Part shown: positions 1-6,268 of the stretch, in pieces
How positions within the stretch are numbered: position 1 is the first letter of the stretch
How the letters are laid out: the number at the start of each line of letters is the position of its first letter
DNA from: Pseudomonadota bacterium
Lineage (GTDB): Bacteria > Pseudomonadota > Gammaproteobacteria > Burkholderiales > Rhodocyclaceae
Direction: 5' to 3'
Length of the DNA: 8,780 nt
NCBI GenBank assembly: GCA_009778425.1
Contig: WRJU01000181.1
Coordinates: forward strand, 1-8,780
The notes under the pieces: generated by a model
What the model was told of the DNA's origin: nothing
What the model saw: only the letters and a program-made list of their open reading frames with translations
Databases searched by the model: none
Program-made: the position numbers and the translations under genes

Positions 1-168
1 TGGGTCATAGACGCGGCCGTTCATGTGGACGAGGCCGATCTCGTCGAGCATCTCGTGGCCCGTAAAGCCCCGGTCGGTATTGGCCGGCTTGATGGTGTTG
101 TTCGGGTCGTTGGTGCCGTTGGCGAAGCGACGCTTGCCGATGGTTAAAGGCGTCCAAGAGCGCCTATT
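1..168 (-). pseudogene. RHS/YD-repeat core fragment, headless, continues past left edge
   Basis: Read on the minus strand, these 56 codons are open and run off the window. They contain GKRRFANGT, then DRGFTGHEMLDEIGLV and HMNGRVYDP, which is the hallmark end of the RHS repeat-associated core (the usual form is RGFTGHE-LDE-GLVHMNGRVYDP). RHS proteins are very large; the core forms a shell around a variable C-terminal toxin or effector. Here there is no start codon: the frame opens just after a TAG at 169-171, and the trmJ stop lies at 178-180, so there is no room for the N-terminal part. On the minus strand, Asp-Ala-Phe codons (154-146) lie 7 bases upstream of the GKRR codons in another frame. 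Because RHS cores often read DAFGKRR, this suggests a frameshifted remnant. It could instead be an orphan RHS C-terminal cassette, like those next to some rhs genes. The RHS identity is firm; the pseudogene or orphan status is inferred, since the 3' part is outside the window. Confidence 0.75.
148..165 (-). terminator. Possible weak hairpin terminator after trmJ
   Basis: On the minus strand, 13 bases after the trmJ stop, AGGCG (165-161) pairs with CGCCT (152-148) across an 8-base loop, followed by a short TTAA. The stem is only 5 bp and the T-run is poor, so this is a weak candidate. It overlaps the frameshifted start of the RHS fragment and may be coincidental. Confidence 0.22.
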
Positions 169-177
169 CTACTGAAT

Positions 178-933
178 CTATTGCTTGTTCTTCATACCCG
201 CGTCGAAACTGGAAAGAATGCCCCGCAGGATGGCGACTTCCTCCTTTTCGAGCCGCGCGCGCCCGAAGAGCCGCCGCAACCTTGCCATAAGGCGGCGGGG
301 TTTGGTGGGATCGAGGAAACCGCTTGTCACGATGCTCGATTCGAGGTGCGCGAAAAAGTGCTCGGTCTCATCATGCGTAGCCGGTTCCGGCAATGGCGCG
401 ATAGGAAGAAAGGGCTCGCCGCCCTGCCCCATTGCGGCCAGGCGCAGTTCGTAGCACATCAACTGCACCGCCGCGCCAAGATTGAGCGAAGCATAGGCGG
501 GATTGGCCGGAATCGTCACCGGGAGCGCGCAAAGCCCCAACTCTTCGTTGGAAAGGCCGCTCGCCTCGTTGCCAAACACCAGTGCCACTTCGCCGCATGT
601 GTTCCGGCTGCATTGCACGAGTTCGGCGGCGGCGGCGCGAGGCTCCAAGCGCTCAAGCGACAAGTCCCGCCGCCGCGCCGTCAGTGCCGCCGCGAGCACG
701 GTTCCGGAAAGCGCCTCTTGCAGGGAACCGACCACGCGCGCCCCGGCAAGCACATCCCCCGCGCCGGAAGCGCGCGCCTCGGCCACGGGGTCGGGAAAGG
801 AAGCCGGGGAAACCAGCCAGAGACGCGCCAGCCCCATCGTTTTCATTGCCCGCGCCGCCGCGCCGATATTGCCGGGATGGCTGGTGCGGGAGAGCACCAC
901 GCGAACACGGTCGAGCGTAGAGAGGTCATTCAT
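178..933 (-). CDS. trmJ: tRNA (cytidine/uridine-2'-O-)-methyltransferase TrmJ
   Basis: A 251-residue SPOUT-class RNA methyltransferase. In the characterised family, TrmJ uses S-adenosylmethionine to 2'-O-methylate the base at position 32 of the tRNA anticodon loop, as a dimer. The N-terminal motif RTSHPGNIGAAARAMKTMGL (about residues 16-35) carries the conserved Asn22. The trefoil-knot cofactor motifs follow as LVFGNEASGLSNEEL (about 118-132) and IPANPAYASLNLGAAVQ (about 141-157). The C-terminal extension (about 185-251) includes HLESSIVTSGFLDP and RLRRLFGRARLEKEEVAILRGIL, the part that matches TrmJ instead of the shorter TrmL. Length is close to the E. coli protein (about 246). The ATG at 933 is the only usable start: no ATG, GTG or TTG lies between it and the in-frame TAA upstream. 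It lacks a Shine-Dalgarno sequence (see the possible leader ORF). The gene diverges from suhB, an arrangement also known in E. coli. Confidence 0.95.
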   Translation of the reverse strand: MNDLSTLDRVRVVLSRTSHPGNIGAAARAMKTMGLARLWLVSPASFPDPVAEARASGAGDVLAGARVVGSLQEALSGTVLAAALTARRRDLSLERLEPRAAAAELVQCSRNTCGEVALVFGNEASGLSNEELGLCALPVTIPANPAYASLNLGAAVQLMCYELRLAAMGQGGEPFLPIAPLPEPATHDETEHFFAHLESSIVTSGFLDPTKPRRLMARLRRLFGRARLEKEEVAILRGILSSFDAGMKNKQ

Positions 934-965
934 ATTAAAATGATTCGTTTTCTGCCCAACGCCAA
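930..965 (-). other. Possible 11-codon leader ORF overlapping the trmJ start
   Basis: On the minus strand AAGGAG (977-972) stands 6 bases before a TTG at 965. That TTG opens an 11-codon frame (roughly M/L-A-L-G-R-K-R-I-I-L-I) ending in TGA at 932-930, which overlaps the trmJ ATG as ATGA. trmJ has no ribosome-binding site of its own, so coupled translation is conceivable. It is very short and could easily be chance. Confidence 0.25.
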
Positions 966-981
966 GAACGGCTCCTTACGC

Positions 982-1800
982 ATGCGCCCCAATCTCGACC
1001 CCGCCGTCAACATCGCCATCAAAGCCGCGCGCCGTGCCGCGTCCGTCATCAACCAGGCCGCCAATCAGTTGGAACTGCTCAATATAGAAACCAAGGCGCA
1101 CAATGATTTCGTCACCGAAGTCGACCGCTCTGCCGAAGCCGTCATCGTCGACATCCTGCGCGAAGCCTTCCCGGAGCACGGCATTCTAGCAGAGGAGTCG
1201 GGCCGCTCCGGAGCTGGGGACGGCCATGAAACCGAGTATGTCTGGGTGATCGACCCGCTGGACGGCACAACCAACTTCATCCACGGCTTCCCACAGTACG
1301 CAGTCTCCATCGCGCTCACCCGCAAGGGCGTGCCCGAACACGCGGTCATCTTCAATCCGGTTTCCAACGAACTTTTCACCGCTTCGCGCGGGCGCGGCGC
1401 ATATATGAATGACCGCCGTATCCGCGTCTCACGCCGCCTACGCCTGGCTGACGCCCTGCTCGGCACGGGCTTTCCGTTCCGTCAGTTCGCGCACATCGAC
1501 GCCTACCTCGCCATGTTCCGCGAGCTTTCGCAAAAGAGCGTCGGCCTGCGGCGAGCCGGCGCGGCAACGCTCGATCTCGCCTTCGTCGCCTGCGGGCGGC
1601 TGGACGGTTTCTGGGAAATTGGCCTTTCGCCTTGGGACATGGCCGCCGGTACGCTGCTCATCCAGGAAGCGGGCGGGTTCGTCGCGGATTTCGATGGCGA
1701 GGGGGACTACTTGAAGAGCGGCAACGTCGTCGCCGGAACGCCCAAAGTATTCACCGAACTGCTGCTGACCGTGCAATCGTGCTGGAACGCCCGCGTTTGA
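982..1800 (+). CDS. suhB: Inositol-1-monophosphatase family protein SuhB
   Basis: A 272-residue Mg-dependent inositol monophosphatase fold enzyme that hydrolyses myo-inositol 1-phosphate and related phosphate monoesters in the cytoplasm. In E. coli, SuhB also binds NusA and takes part in rRNA antitermination; whether that holds here cannot be seen. Family motifs are complete: VTEVDRSAE (about 44-52), the metal ligand Glu pair in ILAEESG (Glu71/72), WVIDPLDGTTNF (Asp91 and Asp94), GTGFPFR (161-167) and SPWDMAAGTLLIQEAGG (Asp219). The ATG at 982 is chosen because its N-terminus (MRPNLDPAVNIAIKAARRA) matches the usual SuhB start and length. An in-frame ATG at 940 would add 14 residues, and neither start has a good Shine-Dalgarno. 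The gene diverges from trmJ with 48 bp between them, so their promoters must overlap or lie inside coding sequence. The HDOD gene follows 102 bp downstream. Confidence 0.93.
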   Translation: MRPNLDPAVNIAIKAARRAASVINQAANQLELLNIETKAHNDFVTEVDRSAEAVIVDILREAFPEHGILAEESGRSGAGDGHETEYVWVIDPLDGTTNFIHGFPQYAVSIALTRKGVPEHAVIFNPVSNELFTASRGRGAYMNDRRIRVSRRLRLADALLGTGFPFRQFAHIDAYLAMFRELSQKSVGLRRAGAATLDLAFVACGRLDGFWEIGLSPWDMAAGTLLIQEAGGFVADFDGEGDYLKSGNVVAGTPKVFTELLLTVQSCWNARV

Positions 1801-1823
1801 GCGCGCTGCAAGTTCGGGTATTT

Positions 1824-1845
1824 TGTCACGCTGCCCGGTGTGACA
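1824..1845. promoter_or_regulatory. 22 bp dyad between suhB and the HDOD gene
   Basis: TGTCAC (1824-1829) and GTGACA (1840-1845) are perfect inverted repeats separated by 10 bases. The pairing can continue inward with G-T and C-G pairs, giving an 8 to 9 bp hairpin. No T-run follows on either strand (downstream on plus is a pyrimidine-rich TCCTCCCTTCTCTCT), so a standard intrinsic terminator is unlikely. It may be an operator or an RNA hairpin controlling the HDOD gene 58 bp downstream. The assignment is inference. Confidence 0.45.
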
Positions 1846-1902
1846 TCCTCCCTTCTCTCTGGCGATGACCGATAATCCAGGCGGTATCCGTGGAGCTTCC
1901 CC

Positions 1903-2754
1903 ATGTACTCCGCCCAAGAACTAGTCGCCTACATCGAGTCGCTTGCCGCCTTACCCTCGGTGTATTACCGCGTTCGCGAACAGCTCGAGTCGCCGGAAGC
2001 TTCCATCAGGGAAATCGCACACCTGATCGAAACAGACACTGCGCTCACAGCAGGGGTTCTGAAGCTCGTCAATAGTGTCTTCTACGGCCTAAGCCGCAAA
2101 ATCGAGAGCATCGAGCAGGCCATTCCCGTCCTCGGCCTGCGGCAGACGCACGAATTGGTACTGGCCATCACGGTCAGCAACGTGTTCGAGGGTATCCGCC
2201 CGCAGAACATGGACATGAGGCGATACTGGATAGGGTGCATGATGACCGCGCTGACCGCGCGTGAACTGGCCTACCTGACCTGCAACCCTTCCGCCAGCCG
2301 TTTATTCGTCATCGGCCTTCTGGCCGATACCGGGCATCTGGTGATGTACCAGACCGTACCCGAATTGACCATCGAGGCCCAGGCTATCGCCGATACCGGG
2401 GGCGGACCGCTCTTTGAAGCCGAACGCCGTATCGTCGGCTGCGATTCGGCAGAAGTCGGCGCGGCGCTGATGGATAACTGGAAACTGCCCACGAGTTTCG
2501 CTGAAATCATTGGCGCGCAAATCACACCACGGCTGGCTGGAAAACATGTCATCGAAGCTGAATTGCTCCATGTCGCAATCGCGGTCAGCAAAGCCGACCG
2601 CTACAACGAGCCGAGCGAATGGGCGCTCCAGCACATCGATCCGCGCATCTGGGAAAACATCGGCCTGAACCCCGGCACCTTTCCGCGTATCCGCGAAGCG
2701 GTTGAGATGAACCTGAGTTCCTGCACCTCCATGTTTTTCCCCAAAGCCGCATAA
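1903..2754 (+). CDS. HDOD-domain protein, probable non-catalytic signalling regulator
   Basis: A 283-residue protein made almost entirely of an HDOD domain, a helical relative of HD phosphohydrolases found in bacterial signalling proteins, often thought to act by protein binding. Visible signatures are LPSVYYRVREQL (about 17-28), HLIETDTALTAGVLKLVNSVFYGL (about 40-63), SIEQAIPVLGLRQTHELVL (about 69-87) and FVIGLLADTGHLVMY (about 125-139). In the last, the usual HD-type H-D-x-G-K/R reads A-D-T-G-H (Ala131, Asp132), so the metal-binding His is lost and hydrolase activity is improbable. No GGDEF, EAL, receiver, signal peptide or membrane segment is present. The ATG at 1903 has GGAG 7 bases upstream. 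It may be co-transcribed with suhB, although a strong dyad lies between them. Its pathway is unknown to me. Confidence 0.85.
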   Translation: MYSAQELVAYIESLAALPSVYYRVREQLESPEASIREIAHLIETDTALTAGVLKLVNSVFYGLSRKIESIEQAIPVLGLRQTHELVLAITVSNVFEGIRPQNMDMRRYWIGCMMTALTARELAYLTCNPSASRLFVIGLLADTGHLVMYQTVPELTIEAQAIADTGGGPLFEAERRIVGCDSAEVGAALMDNWKLPTSFAEIIGAQITPRLAGKHVIEAELLHVAIAVSKADRYNEPSEWALQHIDPRIWENIGLNPGTFPRIREAVEMNLSSCTSMFFPKAA

Positions 2755-2911
2755 GGTTTCTCCCAGCGTAGGGGCATCCATCCACCCAAGGCTCCTGGAC
2801 ACCCCTCCTCCTTTCGTCATCCGACTCCTGTATCGTTATTTTTTGTCTATATCTATTGCACTGAACATCACTTCATGATATATGTAGAGGGTTTTTCACA
2901 GGGAGAAGAAG
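2755..2911 (+). promoter_or_regulatory. AT-rich gdhA leader with candidate promoter
   Basis: This 157 bp gap turns markedly AT-rich from about 2831 to 2900, unlike the GC-rich surroundings. A possible sigma-70 pair is TTGCAC (2856-2861) and TATATG (2879-2884) with 17 bp spacing; both boxes are imperfect (3/6 and 4/6 matches). The ribosome-binding site GGGAGAAGAAG (2901-2911) is strong, with GGAG 6 bases before the gdhA ATG. The first part of the gap (2755-2830) holds no convincing terminator for the HDOD gene, only AGGGG and CCCCT separated by about 26 bases. Confidence 0.4.
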
Positions 2912-4243
2912 ATGTCGTATGTAGACGAAGTCTTGGGCAATCTGATTGCCAACAACCCGAACCAGCCGGAATTTCATCAGGCTGCTACGGAGGTTTTGAA
3001 CTCCCTCAAGCTGGTTGTCGACAACGATGACAAGTATGCCAAAGCCGGTCTGCTCGAACGCCTGGTTGAGCCGGAGCGCCAAGTGCTGTTCCGTGTTCCC
3101 TGGGTAGACGACAACGGCAAAGTGCATGTCAATCGGGCTTATCGCGTGCAATTCAATAGCGCCATCGGTCCCTACAAAGGCGGATTGCGCTTTCACCCGT
3201 CGGTCAATCTGAGCATCATCAAGTTTTTGGGCTTTGAGCAAACGTTCAAAAACGGCCTGACCGGCCTGCCCATCGGCGGCGGCAAAGGCGGCAGCGATTT
3301 TGACCCCAAAGGAAAATCCGACCGGGAAGTCATGGCCTTCTGCCAGAGCTTCATGACGGAACTCGCCCGCCACATCGGCGCGGACACCGATGTGCCCGCC
3401 GGTGATATTGGCGTGGGAGGGCGTGAGATCGGTTTCATGTACGGACAGTACAAGCGCATCAAAAACGTCTACGAAGGCGTACTGACTGGCAAGGGCCTGA
3501 CCTACGGCGGTTCTCTGGCGCGCACCGAAGCCACCGGCTATGGCCTGCTCTACTTCGTGGAAGAAATGCTCAAGGATCACGGTCAGTCCATCAAGGGAAA
3601 AACCGTGCTGGTTTCCGGCTCGGGCAACGTCGCCATTTACGCGACGGCAAAGGCAACCGAACTGGGCGGCAAGGTCGTTACCTTAAGCGATTCCAACGGC
3701 TGGATTTACGACAAGGACGGCATCGACCTTGCTGTTGTAAAAGAGATCAAGGAAGTCAGGCGCGCCCGTATCAGTGAGTATCTCAGCTACCGCCCCAGCG
3801 CCGAATACCACAAAGGCAGAGGCGTGTGGCATGTGAAAGCCGACATCGCGCTGCCTTGCGCCACCCAGAACGAGTTGAACCTGGACGACGCCAAGGTGCT
3901 GGTAAGAAACGGCGTGATTGCGGTAGGCGAAGGCGCCAACATGCCCACCACGCTGGACGCCACCGAGTATCTGATCGGGAACAAGGTTTTCTTCTGCCCC
4001 GGCAAAGCGGCCAACGCGGGCGGCGTGGCGACATCCGCGCTGGAGATGAGCCAAAACTCCGCGCGGCTGTCCTGGAGCTTCGAGGAAGTGGACGCCCGTC
4101 TGAAAGGCATCATGGAAAACATCTATCACAACGTCGCCAACGCGGCCAAGGAATACGGCTGCCCCGACAATTTCGTGGTGGGTTCCAACATCGCCGGCTT
4201 CCTGAAGGTCGCCGACGCCATGCTGGCGCAGGGCATCGTTTAA
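2912..4243 (+). CDS. gdhA: NADP-specific glutamate dehydrogenase
   Basis: A 443-residue hexameric-type glutamate dehydrogenase that reductively aminates 2-oxoglutarate with ammonium and NADPH to glutamate in the cytoplasm; the E. coli enzyme has 447 residues. The substrate domain shows YRVQFNSAIGPYKGGLRFHP (Lys89), the catalytic lysine in LPIGGGKGGSDFDPKGKS (Lys125) and the catalytic aspartate in VPAGDIGVGGREIG (Asp165). The nucleotide domain follows as GKTVLVSGSGNVAIYATAK (about 229-247). The second strand ends VVTLSDSNG, with Ser instead of an acidic residue binding the adenosine ribose, which fits NADP over NAD. Near the C-terminus, PGKAANAGGVATSALEMSQNS is also typical. The start is well supported by a strong GGAG six bases upstream and by the family N-terminus. 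The gene is preceded by its own AT-rich leader, so it is probably transcribed alone, and it converges on tilS 16 bp downstream. Confidence 0.97.
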   Translation: MSYVDEVLGNLIANNPNQPEFHQAATEVLNSLKLVVDNDDKYAKAGLLERLVEPERQVLFRVPWVDDNGKVHVNRAYRVQFNSAIGPYKGGLRFHPSVNLSIIKFLGFEQTFKNGLTGLPIGGGKGGSDFDPKGKSDREVMAFCQSFMTELARHIGADTDVPAGDIGVGGREIGFMYGQYKRIKNVYEGVLTGKGLTYGGSLARTEATGYGLLYFVEEMLKDHGQSIKGKTVLVSGSGNVAIYATAKATELGGKVVTLSDSNGWIYDKDGIDLAVVKEIKEVRRARISEYLSYRPSAEYHKGRGVWHVKADIALPCATQNELNLDDAKVLVRNGVIAVGEGANMPTTLDATEYLIGNKVFFCPGKAANAGGVATSALEMSQNSARLSWSFEEVDARLKGIMENIYHNVANAAKEYGCPDNFVVGSNIAGFLKVADAMLAQGIV

Positions 4244-4259
4244 GGCCGTTTAAACGCGC

Positions 4260-5297
4260 TCAATCCAGACGCGCCGGGGTCAGCCAGACGCGGCCCCGGC
4301 GACTATGGCAAGCGTAATCATCCCCCAGCGGCAGGTACAAGGGTCCGGGGGTCGCGCGCAATTGGCGCATGGCCTCGGCAAGCCGGGCTGTGCTCGGCGG
4401 CATCGCGCCGAGCCGCCGAAGTTCCCAGCGCAACAGATTGGCCAGCCGCGCAGGGCTCAAACCCAGCAGAAACGTCCGGCTGAATGCCCTGCCTCCCTCT
4501 TGAGGGAGGTGGCATCCGCCGTAGGCGGATGACGGAGGCAGTAAAGCCGCAGCGGCATCGGCCTGGGCGAGTTCGTCGAGCAGTCCGGCAGCTTCGCGGA
4601 AATGCTCTGCGGCACGGGCCAGGGTAAGGCGGGCTGCCGGAAAACGGGCTTCAATGGCGGGCAGGATGCGATGGCGCAGGTCGTTTCGGGTAAAGCGCAG
4701 GTCGGCGTTACTGTCGTCATTGATCCAGTCGAGTTTCTTTTCGCGCGCGTAGGCGAGGATTTCTTCCCGCCCGGTTTCCAGCAAGGGGCGCAAGCGCCCG
4801 ACTTGCCCGACGGCCTGAGCCGGTTCGATAGCCGCCATCGCCGCCGCGCCTCGGACGCCCGCGCCGCGCAGCAGGCGGAAAAGGACGGTTTCGGCCTGAT
4901 CGTCCAGGTGATGCCCCAGGACGAGCCAGTCGCAAGCAACACGGGAAAGCGCGGCATGGCGCGCGATGCGCGCGGCCTCTTCCAGCCCGCCAGGATGATC
5001 GCGGGACACTTCGGCCTTGAACACATTGAGCGGGACGCCGCGCCGCTCGCAAAGCGCGGCGCAAAAATCCTGCCATTCGTCAGCCGCCGGGTTAAGCCCA
5101 TGATGGACGTGCGCGGCCTCCAGCGCGTACCCGAAACGCTGCCGCAGGGTATCGAGCACATCGAGCAGCGCAACCGAATCGACCCCTCCCGAAAGTGCGC
5201 AGCACAGGCGATGACGGGAATCGACTCCCGCTGCAGCCAGCGCTGCAGCAGCGGCATCGGGTACGGTTGCCATGACTTGCTTCGTCCCGGCGCGCAT
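4260..5297 (-). CDS. tilS: tRNA(Ile)-lysidine synthase TilS, short form
   Basis: TilS attaches lysine to cytidine 34 of the tRNA-Ile with a CAU anticodon, using ATP, so that it reads AUA codons; the enzyme is essential in most bacteria. The 345-residue protein has the PP-loop ATPase signature SGGVDS (36-41), AAHVHHGLNP (61-70), the conserved LVLGHHLDDQAETVLFRLLRG (about 125-144) and the NDDSNADLRFTRNDLRHRILP block (about 183-203). A linker domain follows, with LSPARLANLLRW. The protein ends soon after it and lacks the roughly 80-100 residue C-terminal domain of the 432-residue E. coli enzyme; short forms exist in other bacteria. Residues 253-270 are encoded by a palindromic element (4489-4541). 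The first ATG lies 5 bp after the accA stop. An alternative ATG at 5273 (MATVPDAAAA) would remove 8 residues, and neither has a strong Shine-Dalgarno. Probably co-transcribed with accA. Confidence 0.93.
   Translation of the reverse strand: MRAGTKQVMATVPDAAAAALAAAGVDSRHRLCCALSGGVDSVALLDVLDTLRQRFGYALEAAHVHHGLNPAADEWQDFCAALCERRGVPLNVFKAEVSRDHPGGLEEAARIARHAALSRVACDWLVLGHHLDDQAETVLFRLLRGAGVRGAAAMAAIEPAQAVGQVGRLRPLLETGREEILAYAREKKLDWINDDSNADLRFTRNDLRHRILPAIEARFPAARLTLARAAEHFREAAGLLDELAQADAAAALLPPSSAYGGCHLPQEGGRAFSRTFLLGLSPARLANLLRWELRRLGAMPPSTARLAEAMRQLRATPGPLYLPLGDDYACHSRRGRVWLTPARLD
4489..4541. repeat. Nested palindromic element inside tilS
   Basis: Three inverted repeats are packed into 53 bp. 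The outer arms are CTGCCTCC (4489-4496) and GGAGGCAG (4534-4541). Inside are CCTCCCTC/GAGGGAGG (4492-4499 and 4502-4509, 2-base loop) and CATCCGCC/GGCGGATG (4513-4520 and 4524-4531, loop GTA). All three stems are perfect 8 bp, but the outer arms and the first hairpin share bases and are alternatives. The stretch is in frame with tilS and encodes LPPSSAYGGCHLPQEGGR at residues 253-270, a low-conservation linker. The architecture looks like a REP or other small palindromic mobile repeat inserted in a coding region. Its family cannot be named without a genome-wide copy search. Confidence 0.8.
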
Positions 5298-5302
5298 GGC
5301 TC

Positions 5303-6268
5303 TCAGGCAGCAATCTCCTTGAAGCGGCCATAGCTCATGAGTTTTTCCATGCGCTGCGCGATGAGTTCGTCGGGCGAGAGCCCCGAGTGTTGGCGCAAGC
5401 CGTCAACCAGGGCGCTTTTCAGGCTCTTGGCCATGGCCTTGTGATCCCGGTGCGCGCCGCCCGCCGGTTCATTGACCACTTTGTCGATGAGGCCGAGCGA
5501 CTTGAGGCGCGATGCGGTGATGCCCATCGCCTCAGCGGCTATCGAGGCTTTTTCCGCGCTCTTCCAGAGGATGGAGGCACAACCTTCGGGGGAGATGACC
5601 GAATAGGTGGAGTATTGCAGCATGATGATCTGGTCGCCCACGGCAATGGCGAGCGCCCCGCCAGAGCCGCCTTCGCCGATGACGGTGCAGATGATCGGTG
5701 TGCGCAGTTCGGCCATTGCATAAAGGTTGTGGCCGATGGCCTCGGACTGGCCGCGCTCTTCAGCGCCAATACCAGGGTAGGCTCCGGGCGTGTCGATGAA
5801 GGTAAAGACGGGCAGACGGAATTTTTCGGCCAGCTTCATCAGGCGCAGAGCCTTGCGATACCCCTCAGGGCGCGGCATGCCAAAGTTGCGGGCTATCTTT
5901 TCCTTGGTATCGCGCCCTTTCTGGTGACCGATGACGATGCAGCTTTGCCCATTGAAACGCGCCAACCCTCCAACGATGGCATGGTCGTCTGCATAGGCGC
6001 GATCTCCGTGAAGCTCGTTGAAATCGGTGAAAATGTGCTGCACGTAGTCCAGGGTGTAAGGGCGCTGCGGATGGCGCGCCACCTGGGCAATCTGCCAAGG
6101 GGTCAGCTTGGAGTAGATGTCCCTCGTGAGGGTTTGCTTCTTGCTTTCCAGGCGGGAGATTTCTTCTGAAATATCCACGGCGGAATCGTTCTGAACGAAA
6201 CGCAGTTGCTCGATCTTTTCTTCGAGTTCGGCAACCGGCTGTTCAAAATCGAGAAAGGTGGTTTTCAT
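5303..6268 (-). CDS. accA: Acetyl-CoA carboxylase carboxyltransferase subunit alpha
   Basis: AccA and AccD form the carboxyltransferase that moves CO2 from carboxybiotin to acetyl-CoA, giving malonyl-CoA, the first committed step of fatty acid synthesis. The 321-residue product is close to the E. coli length (319). It begins MKTTFLDFEQPVAELEEKIEQL, a coiled-coil-like N-terminal segment. The crotonase-like core follows with LHGDRAYADDHAIVGGLAR, GHQKGRDTKEKIARNFGMP, PEGYRKALRLMKLAEKF, FIDTPGAYPGIGAEERGQ and VIGEGGSGGALAIAVGD. The C-terminal part has YSVISPEGCASILWK. The ATG at 6268 is preferred; a TTG at 6283 would add five residues (GLLL-type) not usual in the family. The Shine-Dalgarno is weak (GGGG about 9 bases upstream). 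tilS starts 5 bp after its stop, a neighbour pair seen in many proteobacteria, so the two are probably one transcript. Confidence 0.97.
   Translation of the reverse strand: MKTTFLDFEQPVAELEEKIEQLRFVQNDSAVDISEEISRLESKKQTLTRDIYSKLTPWQIAQVARHPQRPYTLDYVQHIFTDFNELHGDRAYADDHAIVGGLARFNGQSCIVIGHQKGRDTKEKIARNFGMPRPEGYRKALRLMKLAEKFRLPVFTFIDTPGAYPGIGAEERGQSEAIGHNLYAMAELRTPIICTVIGEGGSGGALAIAVGDQIIMLQYSTYSVISPEGCASILWKSAEKASIAAEAMGITASRLKSLGLIDKVVNEPAGGAHRDHKAMAKSLKSALVDGLRQHSGLSPDELIAQRMEKLMSYGRFKEIAA

Noticed and set aside
934..941. TAAAAT as a suhB -10 box
   Set aside because: No matching -35 box at 16-18 bp and it sits at the edge of trmJ coding; too weak to annotate.
181..981. Long N-terminal extension of the suhB frame running across trmJ
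   Set aside because: The frame stays open by chance opposite trmJ; the extension is Arg/His-rich low-quality sequence and the SuhB family begins near 982.
2769..2806. AGGGG...CCCCT pairing as terminator of the HDOD gene
   Set aside because: Only a 5 bp stem with a loop of about 26 bases and no T-run.
2873..3580. 235-codon minus-strand frame opposite gdhA
   Set aside because: Antisense shadow of a strongly conserved gene, no motif of its own.
4247..4256. CGTTTAAACG palindrome as a bidirectional terminator
   Set aside because: A stem this short and AT-centred with no loop cannot form a convincing terminator hairpin.
5387..6169. Long open frame (260 codons) on plus strand opposite accA
   Set aside because: Antisense shadow of accA; no family motif and no ribosome-binding site.
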